In this document: positions 47,692 through 55,874 of the stretch, one piece after another | Layout: every line of letters begins with the position of its first letter | Numbering within the stretch: position 1 is the stretch's first letter | DNA from: AP-15 sp963796155 | Lineage (GTDB): Bacteria; Pseudomonadota; Alphaproteobacteria; ATCC43930; CGMCC-115725 | NCBI GenBank assembly: GCA_963796155.1 | Contig: CAWCKT010000055.1 | Coordinates: forward strand, 1-64,000 | Reading direction: 5' to 3' | Length of the DNA: 64,000 nt | Made by a program: the position numbers and the translations under genes | The notes under the pieces: generated by a model | The model's database searches: none | Told to the model about the DNA's origin: nothing | The model's input: only the letters and a program-made list of their open reading frames with translations

Positions 47692-48540
47692 CGCAGGATG
47701 AGGCCATCGCCCAGGCTCTTGGGCGGGGGCGTCCGACCCTCTCGGAGTCCGAGAGCAAAGAGCTGCTGGCCGCCTGGGGGGTGGGGAGTGCGCGCGAGCA
47801 CCGGGCAAATTCTGCAGAGGAAGCCGTCGCGGCCGCAGAAGAGCTCGGGTTTCCGGTGGCTCTCAAGGTCGAGTTCGCCGGATATTCCGCACAAGACAGA
47901 GGCCGGGGTCGTTCGCCTGAACCTCGGCGATGCGGCACAAGTGCGAACGGCCTACGCCGAGATCCTGGCCAGTGCCAAGACCTATCTAAGTGCCCTCCCC
48001 CTCGATGGGGGAGGGTTGGGAGGGGGTGACCGTGCCAGTGGCAATCCATTCGGGCACCGGGCGCGGAATTCACCCCCACCCCGGCCCTCCCCCATCAAGG
48101 GGGAGGGAGCAGAGGCGGAAAATGCGATAGCGCCACAGGCCCGGATCATCGGCGTGTCGGTGCAGGAGATGGTCGGAGAAGGTGTCGAAGTCATCATTGG
48201 CGTCAATTGCGACCCGCAATTGGGCCCGGTGCTGCTGTTCGGCAGTGGCGGCGTGCTGGTCGAGGTCTACAACGATGTGGCCCTGCGGCGCTGCCCGATC
48301 TCACGCTCGGAAGCACGGGCCATGATCGCTGAGGTCAAAGGAGCCCGGTTGCTCCAGGGCTTTCGCGGACGGCCAGCGGCGGACCTCGCCGCACTCGCGG
48401 ATACCCTGGTGCGCGTGTCGTCCCTCGCCACGCACCTTGAAGCACGCCTGGCAGAGTTGGACATCAACCCGCTCATGGTGCTGCCGTCAGCTCAGGGAGT
48501 GAAGGCGGTAGACGTCCTCGTCGTGTTGCGCGGCACATAG
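47692..48540 (+). pseudogene. Acyl-CoA synthetase (NDP-forming) ATP-grasp domain fragment, frameshifted
   Basis: This encodes only the C-terminal ATP-grasp half of a succinyl-CoA-synthetase-like enzyme: LSESESKELLAAWGV, VALKVESPDIPHKTEAGVVRL (after correction), VSVQEMVGEGVEVIIGVNCD, GPVLLFGSGGVLVEVYNDVA, and LDINPLMVL. One extra T at 47874-47875 shifts the frame inside K-V-E-S-P-D-I-P-H-K-T. A 115 bp palindromic element (47993-48107) is inserted without breaking the downstream frame. The 5' side is joined to a reductase tail. A separated middle part of such an enzyme is found at 53140-53535. Not expected to make a working enzyme. Confidence 0.85.
47993..48107. repeat. Palindromic (RPE-like) repeat element inside a coding sequence
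   Basis: A 115 bp element whose ends, 47993-48028 and 48071-48107, are inverted copies of each other; each end is itself a hairpin of the CCCTCCCCC...GGGGGAGGG type. Similar dispersed elements are common between alphaproteobacterial genes. Here it sits in the ATP-grasp domain, between SAKTYL and the APQARIIGVSVQEM segment, and is open in frame, adding about 40 residues of Gly/Pro-rich sequence. Confidence 0.75.
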
Positions 48541-48748
48541 TGCTACACTTGGCTGAGAGCCGGACTCAAAAATTTGCAGAGCCTAATCGTCGGCGGCAGA
48601 GGACCGCTTTCGAAACCACTACGGCCGCTCAGCCTTGGCGGCCGGAGCCGCTCTTGATGCCCCGTACCGGCCAATAGCCGTGTCACCGTCGATTCCGGTG
48701 GATCCTCGACAGCGGTCATTAGCGGCATCGAGCTGCTGACGCGCTCAG

Positions 48749-51700
48749 TCAATCGGAAACTTCGGCGAGCGAGGCGGCGGCGCGCCGCTCGAAGGTGACG
48801 GCGCCCTGCCGGCGCGCAACCTCGCGGGCGGTTGCGAAGGCGCGCCGGGCCCCGGCCTTGTTGCCGCGATCCTGCGCCAGCAGGCATTCGCCGCGCAGGC
48901 GCCAAATTTCGGCCAGATAATAGCCGACATCCGGCTCCTCGTTGGCGCCGAGCGCGCGATCGAGCATCGCCGCGGCGCGGTCGTGCCCGCCGGCGGCCAG
49001 CATCAGTTCGCCGGCGATACCGAGGAGATATTGCACGTTGGGCCCCGCGGCAGCCGCCTGTGCTATTTCCTCGACCAGCTCGGCGCTCGCCGCCAGTCCC
49101 GCGCCGCCCGCCCAGACCAGCAGCAGCCCCGCGCCGGCCCGGTAGGGCGGAAACCCGTATTTGTCGGCAATGGCGATCGTGCGCTCCGCCGTCTGCCCGG
49201 TCAGGTCGCCATTACCGGCCATCTGATGGGCCATTGCCGCGTTATAGAGGGCGTGGACGAGGCTGAACGGGTGATCGAGCGCGTCGCCGAGCGCGATCGA
49301 GTATTCCGCCTCGCGCCGGACCAGCTCGAGGTCGTCCGAAAGCGCGGCCATCAAGCCGAGGATCGCGTGCGCGCAAACGCCAGGATCATGGCCGCCATAA
49401 GCCGGGCCCAGATGCCGATGCCGCGCCATATCGTACGTCTCGACGCCGATGCGACCGAAATCCCGGGCGACCGCGATGTCGCCGCGGAAAAACGCGGTCG
49501 ACCAGCGGCAATGATAGGCTTCGAGCAGAAGATCGCCGTCACCCGAGCGCTGCGCCAGCGCCACGAGCTGGTCAGCCTGATCGCGGGCAACGGCCGTCTT
49601 GCGGGCAAGATTGGCGTTGAGCCACAGTCCCCATTTCGCCTTGTAGGCGGCGGCGCCGTCCTGCACATCGTCACCCAACTCGGCGGCGCGGCGATAGGTT
49701 GCCTCGACCTCCGCGCTTTGCGCCCCGGCGACGATCGTCTGCGCCGGCCCGAGCTTCAGCAGCAACGCCAATTGCCGGCGCCGGCGCGCGCCCGGGTCGG
49801 CCAGCCGCTCGGCCTCGTTCAGGCCTGCCGAAAAATGCCCGATCGCTTCGTGATAGGCCGAGCGGGCGGCGGCGCGATCCCCCGCCCGCTCGCGGTAGTC
49901 GCAAGCGGGCGCCGTGAGGCCCGCCTCGCCGTAGTGGTGGGCCAGCAATTCCGGCTCGTTCGCCGCCGTTTCGGGAAACTTCTCTTCGAGTGCGCGACCG
50001 ATGCGGGCGTGCCAGTCGCGCCGTCGCGCCAAGAGCAGGCTTTCATAAGCCGCGTCGCGCACGAGTGCGTGCTTGAAACTGAAACCGCGTTCCAGGCCGC
50101 GGCCTTCAGGAAAGACGATCCCGGCCGCGCCGAGCTTGGCGAGCGCGGCATCAAGTTCGGCCTCGGGTCTGCGGGCAACCGCGGCAAGCAGCGCAAACGC
50201 GAACTGCCGGCCGATAACGGCCGCGATCTGCGCCACCTCCCGCGCCTCGCCGAGTCGGTCCAGCCGGGCCATCAGCGAATCCTTCAGCGTCGCCGGCACC
50301 GCCGCGGCGTCCTCGCCCGCGGTCTCCATAACGCTCTTCGTCAATTCCTCGACAAACAGCGGCACGCCATCGCTCTTGGCGGCGATCGCGGCGACGGTTT
50401 CTGCCGGCAGCCCGCGCGACGCGGCAACTCCTGCGACCAATTGCGCGCATTCCGCGCGGCCGAGCCGGCCCAGTGTCAGCATTGTCGCATGCGGCCGCGC
50501 CAGCCATGGCGGGGCAAAATCCGGCCGCGCGGTCACCGCCGCGAGCAGGCGGGCGGGGCCGATGCTGTCGATCAACTGTGTCAGCAATTCGAGCGTCGTG
50601 GCATCGATCCACTGAGCGTCTTCGAGGACCAGGAGTACCGGGTCGGTTTTGCCGAGCCGGGCGATCTCGTCGACCAGCAAGGCAATTGTCGCCGCCTTGC
50701 GCTGCGCCGGCGTCAGTGCCGAGGGGATCGCCGGAGCCCCGGGGATCGACAGCAGCTCCGCCAGTAACGGAACGGCGGTCGCATCCACCGCCGCGCGCTG
50801 CGCAAACAATGTGCCGAGCTTCTCGATGCGCACGGCAGGCGCGTCGGCGGCGGCAAAGCGCGCGGCGCGCGCCAGATGATGGATCACCGGGTAGAGCGCG
50901 CTGTCGCTGTGATAGGGCGAGCATTGCAGGTGGATGCGGGTATGCAGCTCGTCCGCGAGAGCTTCCTGTAACTCCTCGATCGCCCGCGATTTGCCGATCC
51001 CGGCCTCGCCGATCACAGTGACGACCTGCCCCTCGCCCGATCGCGCCAGACGCCAGCGGTCAAGCAGCAAGCCCATTTCGTTAGCGCGGCCGATCAGCGG
51101 CAGCGCGCCGCCGGTGCGGATCGCGGCGAAGCGGCTGGCAACGGACGCCTCGCCCACCACCCGCCAGGCCGGCACCGGGCGCGCGAACCCCTTCATTTCC
51201 TGCGCGCCGATCGGTTCGAGTTGAAAGATGCCGCCGAGCAGACGCTGCGTCGCTTCGCTGACCAGAATGGTGTCGGGCGCCGCGAGCGCTTGCAGCCGCG
51301 CTGCGAGATTGGGGGTTTCGCCGATGATGCTGTGCTCGCGCGCCGCACCAGCGCCGAAGATCTCGCCGACGACGACGAGACCCGTGGCGATGCCGACCCG
51401 CGCTTGCAGCGGCTTGCCGTCGGCGCTGGCGATGCCCCCGATGTCCGTCAGGATGCCGAGCGCGGCGCGAACGGCCCGCTCCGCGGCATCCTCGAAAGCC
51501 TGCGGAAAGCCGAAATAGGCCAGCACGCCGTCGCCCAGGAACTTGGCGACAAAGCCGCCAAAGCGGCCGATCGCGCCAGCTGCGGCGTCCTGGTAGTGCC
51601 GGATCAGCGGCCCCAGCAGCTCGGGATCGACCGCGCTCGACAGTGCTGTCGAACCGACCAGATCGCAGAACAGCACCGTGACCTGCCGTCGCTCGGCCTC

Positions 51701-51949
51701 GGCCGCGCCCGCCGGTGCAACGCTATCGGCGGGGGTCGGCGCAAGATTGGACGTCGTCCGGGTGGAGTCTACCGTGCGCTCGGCGATCGCTCTGAGCAGC
51801 CGCCGCCGATTGCCGAGCGAGACGCCGAGCTCTGCCAGATCCTGTTCTGTCAGCTCGGGCAGAATGTCGAGATCGACGTCGTTTGCCGCGAACGCGTCCG
51901 CGTATTGCTCGCAGTTGTTCGCACGCAGCCAGGCGCGAAGATCGCTCAT
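48749..51949 (-). CDS. SAM domain - class III adenylate/guanylate cyclase - AAA ATPase - TPR regulator
   Basis: A 1066-residue multidomain protein. A SAM domain (about 1-65; WLRANNCEQYADAFAAND) is followed by a cyclase homology domain (about 85-260; LFCDLVGSTALSS, FLGDGVLAYFG, GIATGLVVVGEI), an AAA_16/NACHT-like ATPase with Walker A GEAGIGKS (about 317-324) and a helical TPR-like C-terminus (about 600-1050). The metal-binding aspartates of the cyclase appear present. Such proteins may signal through cAMP or use the cyclase fold as a sensor. No membrane segments. It is the only intact gene in the surrounding region of fragments. The 208 bp after it (48541-48748) shows nothing recognisable. Confidence 0.93.
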   Translation of the reverse strand: MSDLRAWLRANNCEQYADAFAANDVDLDILPELTEQDLAELGVSLGNRRRLLRAIAERTVDSTRTTSNLAPTPADSVAPAGAAEAERRQVTVLFCDLVGSTALSSAVDPELLGPLIRHYQDAAAGAIGRFGGFVAKFLGDGVLAYFGFPQAFEDAAERAVRAALGILTDIGGIASADGKPLQARVGIATGLVVVGEIFGAGAAREHSIIGETPNLAARLQALAAPDTILVSEATQRLLGGIFQLEPIGAQEMKGFARPVPAWRVVGEASVASRFAAIRTGGALPLIGRANEMGLLLDRWRLARSGEGQVVTVIGEAGIGKSRAIEELQEALADELHTRIHLQCSPYHSDSALYPVIHHLARAARFAAADAPAVRIEKLGTLFAQRAAVDATAVPLLAELLSIPGAPAIPSALTPAQRKAATIALLVDEIARLGKTDPVLLVLEDAQWIDATTLELLTQLIDSIGPARLLAAVTARPDFAPPWLARPHATMLTLGRLGRAECAQLVAGVAASRGLPAETVAAIAAKSDGVPLFVEELTKSVMETAGEDAAAVPATLKDSLMARLDRLGEAREVAQIAAVIGRQFAFALLAAVARRPEAELDAALAKLGAAGIVFPEGRGLERGFSFKHALVRDAAYESLLLARRRDWHARIGRALEEKFPETAANEPELLAHHYGEAGLTAPACDYRERAGDRAAARSAYHEAIGHFSAGLNEAERLADPGARRRRQLALLLKLGPAQTIVAGAQSAEVEATYRRAAELGDDVQDGAAAYKAKWGLWLNANLARKTAVARDQADQLVALAQRSGDGDLLLEAYHCRWSTAFFRGDIAVARDFGRIGVETYDMARHRHLGPAYGGHDPGVCAHAILGLMAALSDDLELVRREAEYSIALGDALDHPFSLVHALYNAAMAHQMAGNGDLTGQTAERTIAIADKYGFPPYRAGAGLLLVWAGGAGLAASAELVEEIAQAAAAGPNVQYLLGIAGELMLAAGGHDRAAAMLDRALGANEEPDVGYYLAEIWRLRGECLLAQDRGNKAGARRAFATAREVARRQGAVTFERRAAASLAEVSD

Positions 51950-52073
51950 CCCGTTCAGCTTCCCAGACCGCAGCCCGGTGCGCCTCAGAAGCGCTTCAAG
52001 CCATATATCAGATTTGAGGCGATCCGGCGCACCGAAATCGCCGCGAGCCGGTGATCTCCAGTGTCACCGGCCG

Positions 52074-52475
52074 TCAGCTCGGGTGTGTGCCGAACATGAT
52101 CCAGCCGCCATTGCTTGGCGTGGTGAATGCGGCCAGCGCAGTCTCTGCCCGAACCCTGACCTGCCGTGCGCCGGCCGTGCCGCGGAGCTGCTCTATGCTG
52201 TCGGTGTACATGGCCGTACGGGTGCGCCCGTTCCCCAAATTGCCGCCGCTCGAAGAGAACGGGTGCGGTCCCTCGACCCTGATATCGCCCGCGTAGAACG
52301 CGAAGGCATCGCCGCGTTTGACGCCGTGCCACTGGAAGGCCTCCCAGGAAGAACTGCGCCATCGGTGCATAGCCGTCGTAAGGATTGAATATATCGACGT
52401 CCTCGGGCCCAAGCCCGGCACCCTCGTACATTCTCCTGGCGGCGCGGTCGGTCCAGTCCGGCATCGTGTCCCACG
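52074..52475 (-). pseudogene. Thiolase 3'-end fragment, copy 1 (no MITE)
   Basis: On the minus strand the pieces DWTDRAARRMYEGAGLGPED, VDIFNPYDGYAPMAQFF and, in a second frame, WHGVKRGDAFAFYAGDIRVE, PHPFSSSGGNLGNGRTRTAM belong to the C-terminal domain of a thiolase-like (SCP2/acetyl-CoA acetyltransferase) protein. An extra G in CTGGGAGGCC breaks the frame. There is no N-terminal two thirds. The sequence recurs at 53523-53975 and 54950-55598 in the same orientation. This copy has the uninterrupted site where the others carry a MITE. Confidence 0.85.
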
Positions 52476-52526
52476 CCAAGTTCGTGTAATGTCAATCCGG
52501 AAAACGGGATCGCTCAACCAACCATC

Positions 52527-52754
52527 ATGGATCATCCTCGCATCACGCTTGCGCCTGACGTGCTCGCCGGCAAACCCGTCATACGCGGCACGCGACTTTC
52601 CGTCGAATTCGTGATCGGCCTGATGGCCGACGGATGGAGCGAAGCCGATATTTTGGAGAATTATCCAGGTATTACGCACGACGACATCCTCGCGTGTCTC
52701 GCCTATGCTCGCGATACACTGAGCTCGGAGAAAGTGTTTCCGAGCGCGGCCTGA
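52527..52754 (+). CDS. DUF433 antitoxin (VapB45-like)
   Basis: A 75-residue protein with the DUF433 signature: RITLAPDVLAGKPVIRGTRL followed by VEFVIGLMADGWSEADILE and NYPGITHDDILACLAYA. The family forms winged helix-like antitoxins paired with DUF5615 PIN-like toxins. The partner begins 3 bp after its stop. It lies between thiolase repeat copies 1 and 2. Confidence 0.9.
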   Translation: MDHPRITLAPDVLAGKPVIRGTRLSVEFVIGLMADGWSEADILENYPGITHDDILACLAYARDTLSSEKVFPSAA

Positions 52755-52756
52755 TT

Positions 52757-53110
52757 TTGCGTTTTCTCGCCAACGAGAATTTTCCTGCCGCGGCGGTCGC
52801 CTCCCTGGCGGCAGCTGGGCACGATATCGTGTGGGTCAGAAGCGTTGCGCCAGGCATGCCCGACCCTGAGGTGCTGGCATGGGCGGCGCGCGAGCATCGA
52901 ATCTTGCTGACCTTTGACAAGGATTTCGGCGAACTGGCCAGAGGATCGGCACTGCCGCGCACCTGTGGTGTCGTGTTGCTACGGATGCCGATGCCAAAGC
53001 CGGAGGAGGCGGGACTACGGCTGGCCGCGCTGATCACCGCTCGCGAGGATTGGGTCGGCAATTTCTCGGTCATCGAGCCCGGCCGCGTTCGGATGCGACC
53101 GCTCGGGTAG
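52757..53110 (+). CDS. DUF5615 PIN-like toxin
   Basis: A 117-residue protein starting at TTG 52757 (MRFLANENFPAAAVASL), the usual N-terminus of the family; longer frames upstream are antitoxin sequence in another frame. PIN-like acidic residues are visible in FLANENF, GMPDPEVLAWA and TFDKDFGELA. The family is a predicted ribonuclease (VapC45/Mut7-C-like) toxin. The pair with the DUF433 antitoxin is complete and looks intact, unlike its surroundings. Confidence 0.88.
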   Translation: MRFLANENFPAAAVASLAAAGHDIVWVRSVAPGMPDPEVLAWAAREHRILLTFDKDFGELARGSALPRTCGVVLLRMPMPKPEEAGLRLAALITAREDWVGNFSVIEPGRVRMRPLG

Positions 53111-53139
53111 TCTGCGGCCTAGTTAAACGGTAGGGGGCA

Positions 53140-53535
53140 AGGGATCAGGCAGACCTCGACTTTACCTCGGGTCATTGCTGGTTTTGTCGAAGGCTTCAAA
53201 GAGGCCGATAAATTTCTCGAAGTGGCAAAGCTCGCCGCGGAGCGCGGCAAGCCGATCGTGCTCATAAAAATCGGGCGTTCGGAACTGGGAGCCCGGGCGG
53301 CACGCTCGCATACTGCAGCGCTGACGGGTGCCGATGCCCGGTGGGATGCGATCTTTGCCCAATACGGGGTGATCCGGGTCCAGGATTACGACGAACTCCT
53401 GGAGACGGCACACCTCCTGGCCCACACCCCCGAGCCCCTAGTGCCCGGCATCGCGGTGGTATCCCACTCGGGCGGCATCAGCTCGCTCACCGCCGACATG
53501 TGCGGTCAGGCCGGTCTCGATCTGCCGCCGCTCGA
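53140..53535 (+). pseudogene. Acyl-CoA synthetase (NDP-forming) middle-domain fragment
   Basis: The frame encodes RVIAGFVEGFKEADKFLEV, KPIVLIKIGRSELGARAARS, HTAALTGADARWDAIFAQYG and VVSHSGGISSLTADMCGQAG, part of the succinyl-CoA-ligase-like domain, then stops abruptly at LDLPPLEQ where thiolase repeat sequence begins. The 13-base word TGCCGCCGCTCGA (53523-53535) is shared with the thiolase copies (52241-52253), so the junction lies in microhomology. The N-terminal CoA-binding domain is missing and the ATP-grasp part is 5 kb away. Confidence 0.85.
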
Positions 53536-53975
53536 GCAGAACGGGTGCGGTCCCTCGACCCGGAATCGCCCGCGTAGAACGCGAAGGCATCGCCGCTTTT
53601 GACGCCGTGCCACTGGAAGGCCTCCAGGTAGAATTACGTCATGATTGCATAGCCGTCGTAAGGATTGAATATATCGACGTCCTTGGGCCAAGCCCGGCAC
53701 CCTAGTGGTAGAAACCAGACACTTGACTCCGTTCTTGTCATCCCGGCGGCAGGCCGGGATCTACAGTCTGGCCTGGATACCGGCCTTCGCCGGTATGACG
53801 GATAGGCGGGTGCGATTCGTCAGGTGCTATCCACTATTACATTCTCCTGGCGGCGCGGTCGGTCCGGTCCTCGATCTCGTCCAAATCGGCCTGTGTGGTG
53901 CGCTGCCTGAAATTGTGCTGTGAGTGATTGAGCACATAGGCCGGCCTTTGCCGCATGTCGCGGGCGCGCTCGGCA
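53523..53975 (-). pseudogene. Thiolase 3'-end fragment, copy 2, with MITE insertion
   Basis: Minus-strand thiolase C-terminal pieces (FYLEAFQWHGVKSGDAFAFY, then upstream DWTDRAARRMY and LNHSQHNFRQRTTQADLDEI) are interrupted at 53703-53836 by a TA-flanked element. The copy is truncated at 53523-53535 where it joins acyl-CoA synthetase sequence, and a one-base deletion after YAGDS shifts the frame. It is in direct orientation with copies 1 and 3. Confidence 0.85.
53705..53834. mobile_element. Non-autonomous MITE, copy A (130 bp, TA flanks)
   Basis: Begins GTGGTAGAAACC and ends GCTATCCAC, flanked by TA (53703-53704 and 53835-53836), consistent with IS630/Tc1-mariner-type insertion. The interior holds two hairpins, ATCCCGGC/GCCGGGAT-like and ATACCGGC/GCCGGTAT. 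Thiolase copy 1 shows the corresponding empty site, proving the insertion. No transposase is encoded. Confidence 0.75.
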
Positions 53976-54036
53976 GCACCGCCAATTGCTTCGGCACAGG
54001 ATTTGGCGTATTCGTACTGTGAATTACGGAGTTTGC

Positions 54037-54315
54037 ATGGAAATGGTCCGCATGACCGAAGCCGAGCTGCAACAAGGCTTTCGAGCCTTGGCAGGCCGCG
54101 CCCGCCGCGAGCCGGTGACGATCACCACCCCCGCCGGCACCACCCCGGACGGCCGCGATGAATTCGTGGTGTTGTCGGCCGAGGAATATGCACGCCTCAA
54201 ACGGCGCGATCGACGCGTCGGACTTACCGAGGAGCTTCCCGAGGAGTGGGTCGAAGCCGTGCGCAACGCCAAGGTGCCGGACGAATTCGCCGCCCTCGAC
54301 GCCGAGCTGAAATAG
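54037..54315 (+). CDS. Phd/YefM-type antitoxin-like protein
   Basis: A 92-residue protein from ATG 54037 (GGAG upstream). MTEAELQQGFRALAGRARRE, PVTITTPAGTT and DEFVVLSAEEYARLKRRDRR follow the antitoxin pattern, with an acidic C-terminal tail (EEWVEAVRNAKVPDEFAALD) of the toxin-wrapping kind. The region GTTPDG looks like a small insertion. A PemK-like toxin remnant starts 8 bp downstream, so the gene is probably an orphan antitoxin. It is flanked by thiolase repeats 2 and 3. Confidence 0.75.
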   Translation: MEMVRMTEAELQQGFRALAGRARREPVTITTPAGTTPDGRDEFVVLSAEEYARLKRRDRRVGLTEELPEEWVEAVRNAKVPDEFAALDAELK

Positions 54316-54322
54316 CTCGTGC

Positions 54323-54421
54323 GTGCCGCTGCCCGCGCCTGTTCCGGGCCTTGTCATCCGCTATAGCTATTTGTGGCACAGCGAGCACCCGGCGGGGCGC
54401 GAGGAGGTGCGGCTTAGGTAG
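54323..54421 (+). pseudogene. Truncated PemK/MazF-like toxin remnant
   Basis: GTG 54323 opens a 32-codon frame: PLPAPVPGLVIRYSYLWHSE, then HPAGREEVRLR and a stop. This matches the N-terminus expected of PemK-like toxins (strand GLVIRYSYLW, then a GREEG-type turn) but lacks the remaining ~70 residues. The position directly after an antitoxin gene supports the identity. The following bases do not continue the domain in another frame that I can recognise. Confidence 0.6.
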
Positions 54422-54456
54422 AGGAAAGCAGCGCAAAAGGGGACGGTTTGGGGGGA

Positions 54457-54858
54457 TCAGCGCTCTTTGAGGCGCTTCAACCCGTCAAGGAAGCGGGAGA
54501 CCTCAGCGCGCGTCCAGCTCGCCCCCTCGTTCCAGAACTCCAGCAGCGCGTCGCGGTTGAGACCGACCCACGCGGAGACCAGCGGAGCGCGCTGTCTGAC
54601 GACGTGGTCCGGCAGGCTGTTCGCCACGACCCGTGGCGGGTCAGCGATCGTCACCGAGCAGCTCGGCTGCGCTTCCCCTGCCCGGCCATCGAAGTACTTC
54701 ACGCGCGGCCCGTGCCTGCCCATGCGTGTCGATACGAAGATCGTCCCGGGGATGCCGGTATCCTCCTCCGGGAGGTTCGCCATCTCGACCAGGTCCTCGT
54801 CCGCCAGCTCGTCGGCTAGCGGCGCGTCCGCGGGCACATTGGTGACGGTCATCGGCAT
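54457..54858 (-). CDS. Conserved-looking hypothetical protein (133 residues)
   Basis: The core reads GIPGTIFVSTRMGRHGPRVK and YFDGRAGEAQPSCSVTIADP, with a C-terminal ALLEFWNEGASWTRAEVSRF segment. Proteins with this G-I-P-G-T-x-x-V-S-T-R-M-G-R-H-G-P-R-V-K motif are widespread in alphaproteobacterial accessory regions, often near toxin-antitoxin loci, but I know of no function. Start may be ATG 54858 or an internal ATG giving MANLPEEDTG. Intact frame within a region of fragments. Confidence 0.7.
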   Translation of the reverse strand: MPMTVTNVPADAPLADELADEDLVEMANLPEEDTGIPGTIFVSTRMGRHGPRVKYFDGRAGEAQPSCSVTIADPPRVVANSLPDHVVRQRAPLVSAWVGLNRDALLEFWNEGASWTRAEVSRFLDGLKRLKER

Positions 54859-54949
54859 GGGAGAACCAAAATAACGTCGTGGTCTCTAAAAGTAAAGGTC
54901 GGCCCGGCGCAGTCGGAACCGCCAAGGCGCCTTCACCCGGTGGGTCCGT

Positions 54950-55598
54950 CAGCTCGGGATTTGCCGAACATGATCCAGCCGCCACTGCTTGGCGTGGTGA
55001 ATGCCGCCAGCGCAGTCTCTGCCCGCACCCTGACCTGCCGTGCGCCGGCCGTGCCGCGGAGCTGCTCTATGCTGTCGGTGTACATGGCCGTACGGGTGCG
55101 CCCGTTCCCCAAATTGCCGCCGCTCGAAGAGAACGGGTGCGGTCCCTCGACCCTGATATCGCCCGCGTAGAACGCGAAGGCATCGCCGCGTTTGACGCCG
55201 TGCCACTGGAAGGCCTCGCCACCACCCTCCCCGGAAGAACTGCGCCATGGGTGCATAGCCGTCGTAAGGATTGAATATATCGACGTCCTTGGGCCCAAGC
55301 CCGGCACCCTAGTGGTAGAAACCAGACACTTGACTCCGTTCTTGTCATCCCGGCGCAGGCCGGGATCTACAGTCTGGCCTGGATACCGGCCTTCGCCGGT
55401 ATGACGGATAGGCGGGTGCAATTCGTCAGGTGCTATCCACTAGTACATTCTCCTGGCGGCGCGGTCGGTCCAGTCCTCGATCTCGTCCAAATCGGCCTGC
55501 GTGGTGCGCTGCCTGAAGTTGTGCTGTGAGTGATTGAGCACATGGACCGGCGACTGCCGCATGTCGCGGGCGCGCTCGGCAGTCGTGAACAGATACGC
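54950..55598 (-). pseudogene. Thiolase 3'-end fragment, copy 3, with MITE insertion
   Basis: The longest of the three copies: the upstream part encodes TTAERARDMRQSPVHVLNHS, QHNFRQRTTQADLDEIEDWT and DRAARRMY, then the MITE at 55310-55442, then GAGLGPEDVDIFNPYDGY and the C-terminal pieces in two frames. An insertion near 55218-55233 (CGCCACCACCCTCCC) and a one-base loss near the 3' end further break it. Same MITE site as copy 2, so these two share a MITE-bearing ancestor. Confidence 0.85.
55312..55440. mobile_element. Non-autonomous MITE, copy B (129 bp, TA flanks)
   Basis: Nearly identical to the element at 53705-53834, beginning GTGGTAGAAACC and ending GCTATCCAC, flanked by TA at 55310-55311 and 55441-55442. 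It contains the same two GC-rich hairpins. No coding capacity. Confidence 0.75.
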
Positions 55599-55874
55599 GG
55601 CGGATGTGTTGACTGGCCGGTGTACTGCGGCTTCGGCTTTAATGTCGGACACTATCGCGGCGCCTGGCGCATCGACCACGGCTGGGAGGGGCTCGGCCTC
55701 GACCTGCCGATGGTCCATCGTCACTATGACGTGTTCGAGATCGCCCCCGAGCGGATGGCCTGGTTCGGGAAGAGGACCGTGCAATTCGTCATTGGCGTCG
55801 AGGGTCACATCGAGAGCCTGGCCGTGCCGCTCGAGCCGGCGGTGGCGCCGATCACATTCCGGCGCCTGCCGTAG
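55599..55874 (+). pseudogene. C-terminal fragment of a serine hydrolase (beta-lactamase family, DUF3471-like tail)
   Basis: The frame ends at 55874 and encodes GFGFNVGHYRGAWRIDHGWE, LPMVHRHYDVFEIAPERMAW and IGVEGHIESLAVPLEPAVAP, ending ITFRRLP. A compact beta domain ending in V-P-L-E-P-x-V is typical of the tail attached to class C beta-lactamase-like hydrolases. No catalytic domain precedes it: its left end meets thiolase repeat copy 3 at about 55598. Identity is moderate-confidence. Confidence 0.55.

Noticed and set aside
47993..48107. Considered as a CRISPR-like repeat
   Set aside because: Only two inverted ends, no regularly spaced direct repeats; no CRISPR array or cas gene seen anywhere in the window.
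48983..50767. 594-codon frame antisense to the cyclase gene
   Set aside because: Composition of an antisense GC-rich shadow, while the minus-strand frame has complete domain architecture.
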